From positions 3,562,027-3,626,026 of the forward strand of contig QXEO01001565.1 in NCBI GenBank assembly GCA_007115705.1: 64,000 nucleotides of DNA, in the 5' to 3' direction. The DNA comes from Dactylis glomerata. Its lineage: Eukaryota > Streptophyta > Magnoliopsida > Poales > Poaceae. This document shows positions 1 through 11,224 of this stretch, in pieces. The notes beneath the pieces were generated by a model. That model was not told the DNA's origin. It saw only the letters and a program-made list of their open reading frames with translations, and made no database searches. The position numbers and the translations under genes are program-made. The stretch's first letter is position 1; each line of letters opens with the position of its first letter.

Positions 1-647
1 CGGCGGATTGGGTCACCTACGGCAGTTCTGACGTGCGTTTAAGAAAGTCAGACGAGCCGCGTCCGTATCTATTCAGGATCTGACCTTCTATCCTTGCTTC
101 CTTAACAATACGATTGCATACAGCAATTTAGGTTGTAATTTGTAGGCAAAGCGCGATGCACCGAGCCACCTATACCACAGTGTCTTATGACTAGCTATTA
201 TCAAGCGTTAAAAAGCATCTACCAGATACTGCATTCACTGATCAAATAACACGAAAGCATGATAAAGATCTCCATTACCAAACAGGCACCTCTGATACAA
301 TCTCTTGAAACTCACAGTAATCACCACAAACCCTAAACCCTAAACCCTCAAACTCACAGTAACCACCTATGGAGCAACCAAGCTACGGTCTTCTCCAGAT
401 TCACATAACCACCGCTTCAGATCACAACAAAATTTCAGTTGCGACATGAGATTACTACAGGGGCCCACCACATATAGCGCAAAGACAGATCACCTCATTA
501 CATGTTTTTTTGGTTTCTAGGGAGACAAAAGAAATATTCAGGTGTTTCTGCGATTCTTGAATGGCCCATTGCGTCACTGCTACGCAAACAACTTGTATCC
601 TGCCAAGTCAGGCCTCAAAAAAGGTGCCACCATATATCATCCTACTA
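1..647. other. 3' flank of SOG1-like gene A; no gene seen
   Basis: This stretch lies downstream of the minus-strand gene A. The part from about 540 to 760 is homologous to the 3' region of gene B near 6070-6310, so the tandem duplication extends into it. A short telomere-like run of about 2.5 copies of CCCTAAA sits near 328-348; it is short enough to be a chance telo-box-like motif. No exon with acceptable splice sites was found here, but gene A could have further 3' UTR or exons left of the window. Confidence 0.5.
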
Positions 648-3600
648 CTACATGTAAAGATGATTTTCAATCCTGCACTTCTGACCACTGCCAGCTTCCA
701 AAGCATGGCGGTGAATACAGAAGCAAGTCCTGTCACGTGGCAAGATAAAGACATAATCAGATTTGTCATTGACACATGGGCAACACAAACTACAAATACT
801 GAAGAATATACATGTACCAACCTCCGGAAGTGTTCCTGGGACATATGGTAATCCATCGAATGTCTCATTGCCTTGGGAAAAGATTGGCTTGTCAAGTGCG
901 TCTGACTGACCAAAGGTATTAAAATCCTCATGACAACGGAGGGGATCATCCACATTAGTCCCAGCCAAAGGCGCTAAAGTGAACCAGTCAGGTTCCTTAG
1001 CATCTGCCAGGCTAACAGCAGGTTGGTCTGCTTCCTCCTCCTCTTCTTCTTCTTCCTACAGTAAATGACATATCAGACACACAAAGTTATTACTCTTAAA
1101 TGGTAAACAAATCACGTGATCTAACTTTTTAACAATACACGACCAGAATAGCAACATATGCTCAAACGTATTCACAGTCTTCAGGATATCGAGGTTAGTG
1201 CTTCTGATCTTTCCTCATAAAGAATAACTGTAAAAACTATAAACCTTACACGAATTATGATTACTATCAATTGGGTATTTTAGTCTACTAGCTTCCAAAT
1301 TGGCTCGATGCAGATCAACTTTAAACTTAGTTACTTAAAGGCTAGCCCTGTGCAGTTTCCTTTTTAGAAAATACTATACAATAATTTTATCAAGTATCAT
1401 TAGTCTTCTGTCAATCATTTCTTACTGAGAACTGGTTAAGTAAAAGGTTATGCGCAAATTTCACATGTCAGTGATTTACCTGGTCCTGCAAGATGGTATC
1501 ATTCTGCTCAGTGTCACATGGACTATTGTTTGGGCGACATGGCTGTGGGGTCTTTGTCTTGGGAGTTTTTGGACAAACACTTGCAGCAAATGTGTCACAT
1601 GCTTCGTTACCCATTTCTGTTTCGGACTTGTCCACCTGCTTTGTCTTCACTTGATATAGGATTTTGGAAACAGCAAACTCCCCAACCTCTTCCTTTTCCT
1701 CTACTCCGAGATGGTACTGATGCATCACCCAATCATCTTTATCAGGTTTGCCACCTGTTTGCGAACCTTTGTACAGAACCAATATCTTCTTCCACCCTTT
1801 CATAACACCATTGTCATATATGGGCCTTGATTTACCTGTCTTGTGCCATCTCACATGCTCATCAGAAGTGGTCTGATCAATGTGGCTGATCTTCCGACGC
1901 TTACGCTGGCCACAACCATATGCCTTTGGGACTCTATGGAAGAAATGAGCACAGCTTCCATCTTTCTTTGTGCCTATAAGGATGAAAAGGGCCCAGTTAG
2001 AACATGAATAAACCAAAGAATTGACCTATAGCATCTCAACTTAAGAATGCCTACCAGGAAGATTTTCAGGATGTGAATAGTAGATCCCTTCATCATTCTC
2101 CACAGTTGGAATAAATTCATCGATGAACATATGGGGCTTTGAACCACCCACGCCAAGTTTTTGTTCTAAATGCTCGAGCAATTCCAAATCAGATGGATCA
2201 AACTTCACGCCAGCTGGCAGCCCAGGCCACTGTACAGTAACCTGCAAATGATGGAATACCGTGAAATGTTTTTAGAATGAGTAATATTGTACCATAGGAT
2301 GCGAAATGAAATGGGTTCCGTTTTGCAAAAGCTTATGCGATACAGTGAAATGTTTTTAGAATGAGTAACACTGTACCATGGAAGGTGAAGTGAAATGGAT
2401 TGTGTTTTGCAAGTATATGTAATTCCGAAACTTATGTGATCGAATACAGTTCAAATCCTTTTATTGACGTTCAGTCCCTAGAATGAGGAATGTAGCAGAG
2501 TATCTACTGCAGACAAAATTCCTTCTTTGCTACCATCTACAGTACAGCTAACATAGGTAGGGCTGCTATCAACAAAGAATACATTATCTACGGATTATTC
2601 ATGTAACATCCAGTAAGGGTAAACCAAAACCGTGAAGAAGAGAAGTTCTCCTTCAAAGGAAAAAGAGCTTATGTGTACTTACATCACTATTATCAATGAT
2701 ATGTTTGCAGTTCGGGCATTCTCTGCATGCTTCTGCACCCAGTTCACTTATCTGGCGAACAGCACAGTTGGCATTCCTGATTTTCTTGGCAACACCCCTA
2801 GAAGTTATGAGCCATGTCCTGCAGCAAAAGAATCGCATTGGTGCTTGGTATTAACAAGTACTTACATAGCGGTATATTAAGGTGACCATGATAATGTTAA
2901 TTAAATATGACCAGTACATAAGAAAGTAGTAGTTCTACCTCGTATAAAAAGACATGCTAGCTACAGAACTGAAGACATAACATGTAAAGAAGGAAAGGTA
3001 TAGAACTACTGACAGTTGGTAAGTTGTGTGTTGAAAGACATACTCCCTCCGACCACTAATACCTGTCTCTAGATGGATGTATCTGGACATCTTTTAGTGT
3101 CTAGATACATCCATATAGAGACAGGTATTTGTGGTCGGAGGGAGTAGTAGATTTCGATAGATGCCCTGTTTCCCCTGTTCTTTGAAAGCGAAACCTTATT
3201 TGCTGAACAATGCTATAGAACACAGTGACGAGAAACAAAGCATTTTCTAAATGTTCACATAGATGATAGAGTGTAACAATGAAGCTAACCAGGTCATGTG
3301 TTGGAGATCTGTATTGATCAATTAAGTTCGAACATAACAAAGCTTGGGCATATAAAAAATCCATCAATTTCAATGTCATCACGTTTGCTCAATCAATGAG
3401 ACAATGTACAGGAGGATGCTTTGCAAAAATGCAGAAGAAACTGCAACTGATAATTTACCCCAATCTACACTATGTAAGAAACTGTAAATCTACGATTTCC
3501 TGCATCTGCATTCTCGATCGGGAGGTAAAAGGAATAGCTGCATTGTACGAGGAACAAATCGTTGCCGGGGGAATCGACGGATTAGTTTAAGCTAGGACAG

Positions 3601-3848
3601 ACATAAGCGTAGACATATAAAAATGCAGCAATTTCGATGTCATCACATTGCTCAGGTAAGGACTCAATGTAGGCAGGCAGGCTTCGCAAATGTACAAGAA
3701 ACTGCAACTGATCATTAACTTCAGACTACACCCTGTAAATAACTGTAAATCCACACTCTGAAATGTGCGATTCCGGAAATATCGACCAAGCCCTAAGCAA
3801 CAGTGGGGTGGGGGTGGGTGGGGGGGCGGGGGGGAGTAACCTTGCCAT
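648..3848 (-). CDS. SOG1-like NAC transcription factor, paralogue A
   Basis: This is a spliced NAC gene of the SOG1/NAC8 type, the plant factor that drives the DNA-damage response. Coding exons read as 3841-3848 (start), 2683-2818, 2055-2241, 1480-1973, then a last exon from 1055 leftwards; all introns are GT-AG and phases match. The product starts MARTWLITSRG, has a CxxC pair (RECPNC), then the NAC signature WPGLPAGVKFDPSDLELLEHL, DEFIPT, HFFHR, RWHKTGKSRP and WVMHQYHLG. The SOG1 clade is separated from other NACs by the N-terminal WLI..RG extension. The last exon carries a single copy of the C-terminal module, with one SQ dipeptide. Its 3' end is uncertain. It can run on to the TAG at 648 (about 410 residues in total), or splice at a weak GTACAT donor, leaving 818-1055. 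The acceptor used by gene B downstream is missing here. The reading frame is otherwise intact. Function as a damage regulator is inferred from family. Confidence 0.8.
2261..2400. repeat. 84-bp tandem duplication in an intron of gene A
   Basis: The motif GTGAAATGTTTTTAGAATGA occurs at 2261 and again at 2345, with similar flanks. The matching intron of gene B has only one copy, near 9697. It is a local duplication that postdates the split of A and B, with no coding effect seen. Confidence 0.6.
3043..3144. mobile_element. Stowaway MITE in intron 1 of gene A
   Basis: This is a near-perfect hairpin of about 102 bp. It starts CTCCCTCCGACCAC and ends with the reverse complement GTGGTCGGAGGGAG, flanked by TA on both sides (3041-3042 and 3145-3146), the Tc1/mariner target duplication. 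The centre has the familiar inverted pair around TGGATGTATCT/AGATACATCCA. It lies in the first intron of gene A; gene B lacks it. Confidence 0.9.
3335..3760. repeat. ~270-bp direct duplication in intron 1 of gene A
   Basis: Two diverged copies of a block containing AAACTGCAACTGAT and ACTGTAAATC lie near 3340-3500 and 3612-3760. A single matching copy is found in gene B near 10490-10640. This is another post-duplication rearrangement of gene A, in noncoding sequence. Confidence 0.5.
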
Positions 3849-4300
3849 GGCGGCGGTGTACTCCGATGACAATCGGAGTTGCGCGCACGGACCGCCGCGA
3901 CGATCAGCAGACCCGACGAGCTAGGGCAGGGGAAAACCTAATCGGGCGGCGGCGGCGGCTGCTCTCCCCGCTCCAGTCTCCTCCCCCGCGCTCTGCTCGG
4001 TGCAGTTGTGCCGCGCCCGCCGCTCTATCCTCCCCCGCCTCCCCGCCGATAACGGAGGCACGGCGAACTTGAGGGGAAGGCTCGCGGTGGGGGGCGGTGG
4101 TGGGGGGGGGGGGGGGGGGGGGGGGGCGCTGTCTCCGACGCTTCCGCTCCGTAATTTCCTCACCCTTTTCGGCCTGGAGAAACCCCCCCAAAAACCCCTG
4201 CTGCGCTGCGCTGCCGCGGAGACAGGGGCCGTTGTGGTTTCCTTCCTTGGCAAGCCGAACTTGGTCCCACCCAGAGAAAATATAGAGCAATAGGGAATAT
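3849..4300 (-). promoter_or_regulatory. GC-rich 5' leader/promoter of gene A with a G25 tract
   Basis: The region just upstream of the start codon of gene A is GC-rich and is homologous to 10779-11180 upstream of gene B, so it is probably the 5' UTR and core promoter. An uninterrupted run of 25 G lies at 4102-4126 on the plus strand (poly-C on the sense strand). Gene B lacks the run. Long overlapping ORFs here are GC-rich shadows. Confidence 0.5.
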
Positions 4301-4302
4301 TT

Positions 4303-4420
4303 GAATTTGTAGACAACTTTAATTTTCATTCAAAATATTTTGAATTTGTAGATAACTTGAGATTTCATTCAAAATATTTGAATTTGAAGATAACTTGAAA
4401 TTTCATTCAAAATTCAAGTA
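4303..4420. repeat. Three tandem ~45-bp AT-rich repeats
   Basis: Three consecutive units share GAATTTGTAGATAACTTGA followed by TTTCATTCAAAAT, with small changes between copies. They sit just upstream of gene A's leader. No coding potential is seen. Confidence 0.7.
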
Positions 4421-4478
4421 AAAAGCATTCAGAATTTGTTATATAATACAAATATAAATTAGAAAATGAGATGGTATC

Positions 4479-4819
4479 CCTGGGTGTACGTACTCCCACG
4501 TTTAATATACCACACAGATGAGTCAATTATACCTATTTATAATTTTTAATATACTTCATTAGTTAATATTAGATACCTCAAAGTGAGTTTTATGAAAAAT
4601 TTCATTTGAGTCTATATACCTCATATTATTTACGTATATACTGCATTTTCTGTACGTAAAAGTGATATATTAAAAAAACTAAGGGTTCCGGTGAACTTTT
4701 TTCCATACTACTTGTATTGAGGTATATTAGAATAATTAATAAGGTATATATAGAATGATAAAGAGGTATAATACCCACGTATATGAGGTATATTGAACAT
4801 GGGAGTATGTACACCTAGG
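4479..4819. mobile_element. Probable MITE with ~33-bp terminal inverted repeats
   Basis: The left end CCTGGGTGTACGTACTCCCA and the right end (read on the opposite strand) CCTAGGTGTACATACTCCCA match with few changes, and the pairing runs on through ATATACC. The interior is AT-rich and noncoding. I could not fix a target duplication, so the superfamily is left open. Confidence 0.65.
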
Positions 4820-5540
4820 AGTATATAAGAGGAGTCCATATAAATTAAATTAAACTAAAATTTAAATAAACTAAACCTAACTAGGTATCTTGGCCGTCCT
4901 CGTGGCGCGCGCCATAACCACTCGTAGTAGGCATTGCTCGACTCCCCAGACTCAATGACAAGTTTACATACAAATTATTAAGATCTAGAAATCACAATCT
5001 CATACTTATAACATAAGTCAACAAGAGTAGACCAGTCCCATGACAAATTGAAAAATAATGAAAACTTAACATAGATTCACATGTTAGTGTAAACGGGCTA
5101 GGTATGGGTATAACCACGAATACAAGGCAACGACAGTGCCCTACCTATAACTTAGCGGGTAGGATATAGATATTATCCATGGTATAAAATGCATGCCCAT
5201 ACCATACTATGCGATGACGGTAGCTGTAGGTAAAATTGCCACCCTTATTCATCAAGTCTGCGAGAGGCCACATTAGCCTCGATATTTTGTTGGGGCCTCA
5301 TCGGTGCGCATCGACGCCACCTATTGAGTGTACTTTTATAACGAGAGCACCGGCTCCTTCGGCCGGCGGAAGCGGGTGTACCCGTGAGGCGGCAACGGTT
5401 GCCACAACTCGCAGATCATGATGTCATCGGTGCGGCGGCGACTCCTGGGAAAGGACATCGCCTCATCCTCTATCACGATCTTTGGGACAACAATTGTTGT
5501 GTGGTGCATGGCGTTGACGACCAGGACCGCGACGCTGATA
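4820..5540. other. Intergenic, no gene recognised
   Basis: This is spacer between genes A and B. Small ORFs near 5236-5600 have no recognisable domain and no supporting promoter or splice structure. I see no repeat with clear ends. Confidence 0.5.
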
Positions 5541-5814
5541 AGACTACTCATAGTGGGAGTAACATAGCTAGTAACATCACACACTCCAATGCATTTTGAT
5601 GACATGGCATGCTAGTAATGAGGAAAGAGAGTGTTGTAGTAACATATTATGTTATTATAATATCACATACCTCAATACACAATGAGTCTATAATCTAATA
5701 AATAAGGTCTTGCATGACACTACACATATGTTATTCCCTACTATGAAGGTAGTAACATAGACTAGCAACATCTGCATGATACTAGTCTATGTTACTCCCC
5801 ACTATGAGCAGTCT
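5541..5814. mobile_element. MITE, ~274 bp, TIR AGACTRCTCATAGTGGG
   Basis: The left end begins AGACTACTCATAGTGGGAGT and the right end, read in reverse, begins AGACTGCTCATAGTGGGGAG. The inverted match extends through AACATAG over about 35 bp. The interior is noncoding and AT-rich. The target duplication is not clear, so the superfamily is not assigned. Confidence 0.7.
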
Positions 5815-6256
5815 GACGAAGAGCAATAAACAGTTTTGACATGCAGCATTCAGGAAGGTGCAGCTCACATTAATTACATCGCAAGTTTTTCAACCAAGGT
5901 ACCGTCTTACATGGCTTCGCATAACCATCACTGTGGGCACAGCAAAACCTGTGAGTTGTGACAGACATAATTAAGAAACTACTACAATTACAAACATAGT
6001 AAAGAGCTAACTTACTCCAGGTTTCAAATTTCGCAAAAGAAAGGACAACCCTTTTACATGCCCTTTTTCAGTGTTTAGGAAACTAAAGAGGCGTCCAGGT
6101 GTTTGTTCGACTATTCAGTGGCTCAAAGCGCACTCATGCGAGTTCAACTTCTATCTTGCCAAGCCAATGCCAAAAAAAACGTTGCCACCATATCATCATA
6201 CTAGACGTAAAAGAGATGGTCTCCGATCCGCCAGTGCTTCTACTTTCTCCAACGAC
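5815..6256. other. 3' flank of gene B; no gene seen
   Basis: This lies downstream of the predicted stop of gene B. The part from about 6070 matches the region left of gene A (540-760), which marks the end of the tandem duplication unit. It is probably 3' UTR and flank. Confidence 0.45.
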
Positions 6257-9200
6257 CTACATGCGCTCCAGCCAGCTGCCAAAGCTTTCCTGTGAATAAA
6301 TCTGCAACTCCTGTTGCATGACGATAGGACGACATGATCAGATTTGTCATAACAAGCATATGGGCACCACAAAAACAAATGACAAAGAATATGCTTACAG
6401 CTAGTTGAGCATCTGTAAGTGTTCCAAGGTCGACATGTTGGAGATCCGGTAATCCATGAAGCCCACATCTGCCTTGGGAAAAGATGGGCCAGTCAAAGGT
6501 CAGACTCTTTTCATGATCGAAGGAATCCAAGACCTCATGACAACGCAGGGATTCATCCAAGCTAATCCCAGCTTGAGATCTCATCTCAGTAGCCTGAGAC
6601 GTTAAAGCACACCATGCAGGATTCTCAGCTTCATCCACCAGGCTAACATTTTCTTCTTTCTACAGTAAACAACATATCAAATGGTCAAGAAATCACTCAC
6701 TCAAATTTTTTAACAACACAAAAACAGAATGACAAACAGGTACGCTCAAACATATTCACGATCTCAACATAACTAAGATATAATTTCCAGGATACTGAGA
6801 TTAATTAATGACTTCATACTTTCAATATTAAAAATAATCGTACAAATCTAAATCATATAATGATTATTATTACAATTAATTGGGTACTTGGATGTTGTAT
6901 ATCCTGCCAGGCCATTATCCATTAGCTTCCAAACCAGCTAGATGCAGATCAACTATAAGAACCTTCAATCGCTAAGAATATTGTGCTATTTCAGTTTCTA
7001 TTTTTGTAAATGTAGAGGAATTTTATCAAATATTATCAGTCTTCTAATTTTTTTTATAACTGGTTTAATCAAAGTTTATGACTAATTTGAATAGCCTTGG
7101 GGAATGGTTTATCTGCACCTAACGTGACTGTGACATAAGGTATGCAAGACTCATGCGCCCATGTTGCAAAACGAGAGAAGCACATAATGAAATTTGCCAT
7201 AACAAACATATGTGCCCCAAAATTTACAAACACCAACGGATATGCTCACAGGGATCTGAGGATCTGTAGATGCAAGATTGATATTATAGAGATAATTTAA
7301 TCCAGGAAGTACCCGTAAGTTGTCAAGTGTCTCATTTCTGAGCTGGGAAAGGATTGGCATCTCAAATGTATGACTGTTTTCATGATTGATGGATTCCAAA
7401 ACTCCAGGATGACGCAGAGATTTGTCCAAGCTAGTCCCAGCCTGAGAAGCCACCTCAACAGCCTGAGATGCTAAAGCACACCATGGAGGGTTCTCAGCAC
7501 CATCCACCAGGCTAACAGTCACAGCCTCATCCACCAGGCTAACAGTTTCATCTTTCTACAGTAAATGACATATCAGAAGCACAAAGTTATTAGTGCAAAA
7601 TGGTCAATAAATCAGACAATCAAGAACTTCAGCAAAATGCAACACAATGAACTACAGACAAATAAGCTCGAACATATTCAAAATCTCTACAAGACTAAAA
7701 TATATTTTTGAGGATATTGAGATTAGTACTTCTGTACTTCCACCATATCGAAAAATCGTAAAAAAAAAACACGTACGGAATTGAGATTAGTTGGCTATTT
7801 GGATGTGGATTCTAAAACATGGCTATGCAGATTAACTTTAAACACCTCAACTGCTTACAGAATTGGGCTGTTGCAGTTGTTTTTTGTGACCATACAGAAT
7901 TTTATTAAATATTATTTGTCTTTTATCAATTGTTTTTACTGAGAACTAGTTTAATCAAAGGTTATGTTAACTCTGAATAGCCTTGAGGAATGGTTGATCT
8001 GCATCGGACACACTCTACGACACCATGCAGAAACATCATGCATGTATGACTCTTGTGGCCGTGGCGCAAGATGAGAGAAAGAGATGATCAGATTTGTCAT
8101 AACAAACATATGATCACCACAAGATAAAAAAAGCCAAAGAATATGCTTACATCAATCGGAAGATCTGCAGGTGTTCCAAGGTCGACATTATGAAGATCAG
8201 GTAATCCATGAAGCTCACATAGGTTCTTGTTAAGTGTTTCATTGCTGAGTTGGGAAAGGATTGGCCTGTCAAATATATGACCGTCTTCATGATTGAAGGA
8301 ATCCATAAGACGCAGAGATTCGGCTAAGCTAGTCCCCGCCTGAGGTGCCAACTCAACAGCCTGAGACGATAAAGCACACCATGGAGGGTTCTCAGTGTCA
8401 TCCGCCAGGCTAACAAATTCTTCTTCCTACAGTAAATGACAGATCAGAAGCACGGTTATAACCATAAAATGATCAACAGATTACTCAAACAAGAAAAATA
8501 GCAACACACCAACAGAATAACAAGCAGATAAGCTCAAACATATTCACAGTATAAGACTAAGATACAAATTTCCATGATACTGAAATTAGTTCCTTTGTGC
8601 TTTCATTGTAAAGAATAATCACAAGAATATACTGTTAAATAATACACATGTTAACTGGATATTTGGGTGTCTATCCTATAAAGTAGTTATGTTTCCTACT
8701 AGGGGACTTCAACTAGCTTCCAAAGAGGCTAGAGGCAAATCAACATTAAACTCCTCGATTGCTTAAAAAATCATGTTGTTGCAGTTTCCCTTTTGTTCTA
8801 CAGGAATATTTTTAAGTGTTGTTAGTTTATGTCAAAAATAAAATACTGAGAACTGGTTTAATCAAATCCTATGTGTATACTCTGAAAACTTTGCATGTCA
8901 GTGATATACCTGGTCTGGCACGATGGGATCATTCTGCTCAGTTTCACATGGACTATTCTTTGGGCGACATGGCTGAGGGGTCTTTGTCTTCGGAGTTTTC
9001 GGACAAATACTTGCAGCAAATGCAGTATATTCTTCATTAATCATTTCTGCTTCTGACCTGTCCACCTGCTTTGTCTTAGATTGATAAAGTATTTTGGAAA
9101 CAAGAAGCTCACCAACTTTTTCCTTTTCATCTACACCCAGATGATACTGATGCATCACCCAGTCATCTTTATCAGGTTTGCCACCTGTTTGCGAACCTTT

Positions 9201-10778
9201 GTACAGAACCAATATTTTTTTCCACCCTTTCATAACACCATTGTCATATATAGGTCTTGATCTACCCGTTTTGTGCCATCTGACATGCTCATCAGAAGTG
9301 GTCTGATCCCTGCTGCTGATCCTTCGACGCTTGCGCTGGCCACAGCCGTATGCATTTGAAACACTATGGAAAAAATGAGCACTGCTTCCATCTTTCTTCG
9401 TGCCTATGAGGATGAACTGGGCAAAGTCAGAACATGAATAAACTAAAGAATTCATAAAACACCTATACCATCCGAACTGAACAAATTCCCTACCAGGAAG
9501 ATTTTCAGGATGTGAATAGCAGATCCCTTCATCACTCTCCACTGTTGGAATAAATTCATCAATGAACATATGGGGCTTTAAACCTCCCACACCAATCTTT
9601 TGTTCTAAATGTTCGAGCAATTCCAGATCAGATGGATCAAATTTAACTCCAGCAGGCAGCCCAGGCCACTGTACAGCAACCTGCAAGTAACGAAATGAAG
9701 TGAAATGGTTTTTAGAATGTGTAACACTGTATCATCTAATGTGAGCTGAAATGGACTGCATTTTGCATGCATCTGCAATGCTGTAGCGTATGCAAGTTAA
9801 TACTCCAGATTTCCTTATTTGCTATGCTATCTCACCATCTGCAGTACATCTATCTTAGGCAGCTACCAGCAAGAGAATAAATAATCTATGAAGTATTACT
9901 CTAAAAAAGAAGCAGGCTTCCAGTAAGGTAAGGGTGCATTAAAAAGCAGAGAAGAGAAGTTCTCTTTACAAAACAGTTTACATGTACTTACATCGCTGTT
10001 ATCAATGACATGTTTGCAGTTGGGGCATTCCCTGCATGCTTCTGCACCCAATTCACTTATCTCGCGATTAGAGCAGTTGGTATTCCTGATTTTCTTGGCA
10101 ACACCCCTAGAAGTTATAAGCCATGACCTGCAGCAAAGGAATCACATTGGTGCTTGGTAAAAACAGTAGTTCTACATGGTAAAAAAGACACTAGCTACAG
10201 AGCTTGAAGATATAATAAGACATGAAGGAACAACATGGAACCATTGACAGTCGGCAAGCTGTGAGTAGCAATACATAGGATGTTTCGATTGAGGTCATGT
10301 TTAATCTGTTCTTAGAAAGAAAAACATTGCCCCTTCAACAGGACACCATTCAGTCATTTACTAAAGTGACTGAACATTGGTACAGAACAGAGCAACGAGA
10401 CAAACAAGGATATGGGCTGGAATGAAGTAACCTGGTCACGTTTTGGATTGTCCGTATTGGCCAATTAAGGTAGAACATAACTAAGTTTAGACATACTAAG
10501 AAGCAACCAATTTTAATGTCGTCACATTGCTCTATCGATGACTCAAATGTACCCGGGCAGGCTTCGCCGATGCAGAACAAAACGCAACTGATAATTTACT
10601 CCACTCTACGCTCTGCAAGAAACTGTAAATCTACGAACTGCAGCACCGCACCGGCGCTGCAATCCCAAGCTAGAGAGCAGAAATGCGGGTGCCCAGAGCT
10701 ATCGAGCAAGCCTTAAACAACAGTAACAGGGTAAAATAAACAGGGGAAAAGGGGGAGGGGGAGGCGTAACCTCGCCAT
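6257..10778 (-). CDS. SOG1-like NAC transcription factor, paralogue B, with triplicated SQ-rich exon
   Basis: Tandem paralogue of gene A. Exons read as 10771-10778 (start), 9992-10127, 9494-9680, 8910-9403, 8151-8426, 7250-7555, 6399-6659 and probably 6257-6289 (stop), all GT-AG with matching phase, giving about 566 residues. The start is MARSWLITSRG, followed by a CxxC pair and a full NAC domain (WPGLPAGVKFDPSDLELLEHL, HFFHS, RWHKTGRSRP, WVMHQYHLG). Residues from about 276 on come from three phase-0 exons of 276, 306 and 261 bp that are copies of one another, each with ENPxWCAL and PIxSQ. They hold 2, 3 and 3 SQ dipeptides. In Arabidopsis, SOG1 is activated by ATM phosphorylation at clustered C-terminal SQ sites, so this tail could be an enlarged phospho-switch (inference). 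The last tiny exon is the least certain part. Confidence 0.82.
6399..8426 (-). repeat. Three tandem exon+intron modules (~0.87-0.9 kb) in gene B
   Basis: Exons 8151-8426, 7250-7555 and 6399-6659 align with each other, and so do their downstream intron starts, which share GTRAGCATATNC and a following CATATG-containing block (near 8108, 7209 and 6358). The acceptor side CTGTAG with ATTTACTGTAG is also repeated. Exon ends are spaced 871 and 896 bp apart. The corresponding part of gene A has one module (about 760-1070). Each exon is a multiple of three in length, so copy number can change without breaking the frame. Confidence 0.85.
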
Positions 10779-11224
10779 TGCGGCGGCGCGTCCCGACGAC
10801 GATCGGAGCTGCGCACGCCGACCGCCGCGACAATCAGCCGGCCCGACGAGCTAGGGCGGGGGAAGACCAAATCGGGCGGCGCGGCGGGGCGGCGGCGGCT
10901 GCTGCTCTCCCCGCGCTCCTGCTCGGTCCAGCTGCGCCGCGCCCTGCTCCCCCGCGCTCGCCGCTGGTAATGGAGGCGCGGCGAAGATGAGTGGAAGGCT
11001 CGCGGCAGGAGCGCGGAAGAGGAGGGTGGGAGGGGGATGCTTCGGCTCCGCAATTTCCTCCGGCTTTTGCGCCTCGGGAAACCCCCCAAAACCCCTGCTG
11101 CGCTGCGCAGTGGCCGTTGGGGCGTGGTTGCCTTCCTTGGCAAGCCGAACGTGGTCCCCCCGGAGAACGCAATTAATGGCCGTGTACTGGACCCGTGGAC
11201 CGCAAGTCTTCTGCTAATGGGCAT
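10779..11224 (-). promoter_or_regulatory. GC-rich 5' leader/promoter of gene B
   Basis: This is homologous to the leader of gene A (3849-4300), GC-rich and immediately upstream of the start ATG at 10776-10778. Overlapping ORFs on both strands are composition shadows. A short CCCAG repeat follows near 11235-11255. Confidence 0.5.

Noticed and set aside
328..348. Possible interstitial telomere
   Set aside because: Only about 2.5 CCCTAAA units, too short to call.
3803..4329. Several long overlapping ORFs on both strands in the GC-rich block upstream of gene A
   Set aside because: They are Gly/Pro/Arg-rich products of the G-tract and leader composition, overlap each other in several frames, and are not conserved as protein in the homologous leader of gene B.
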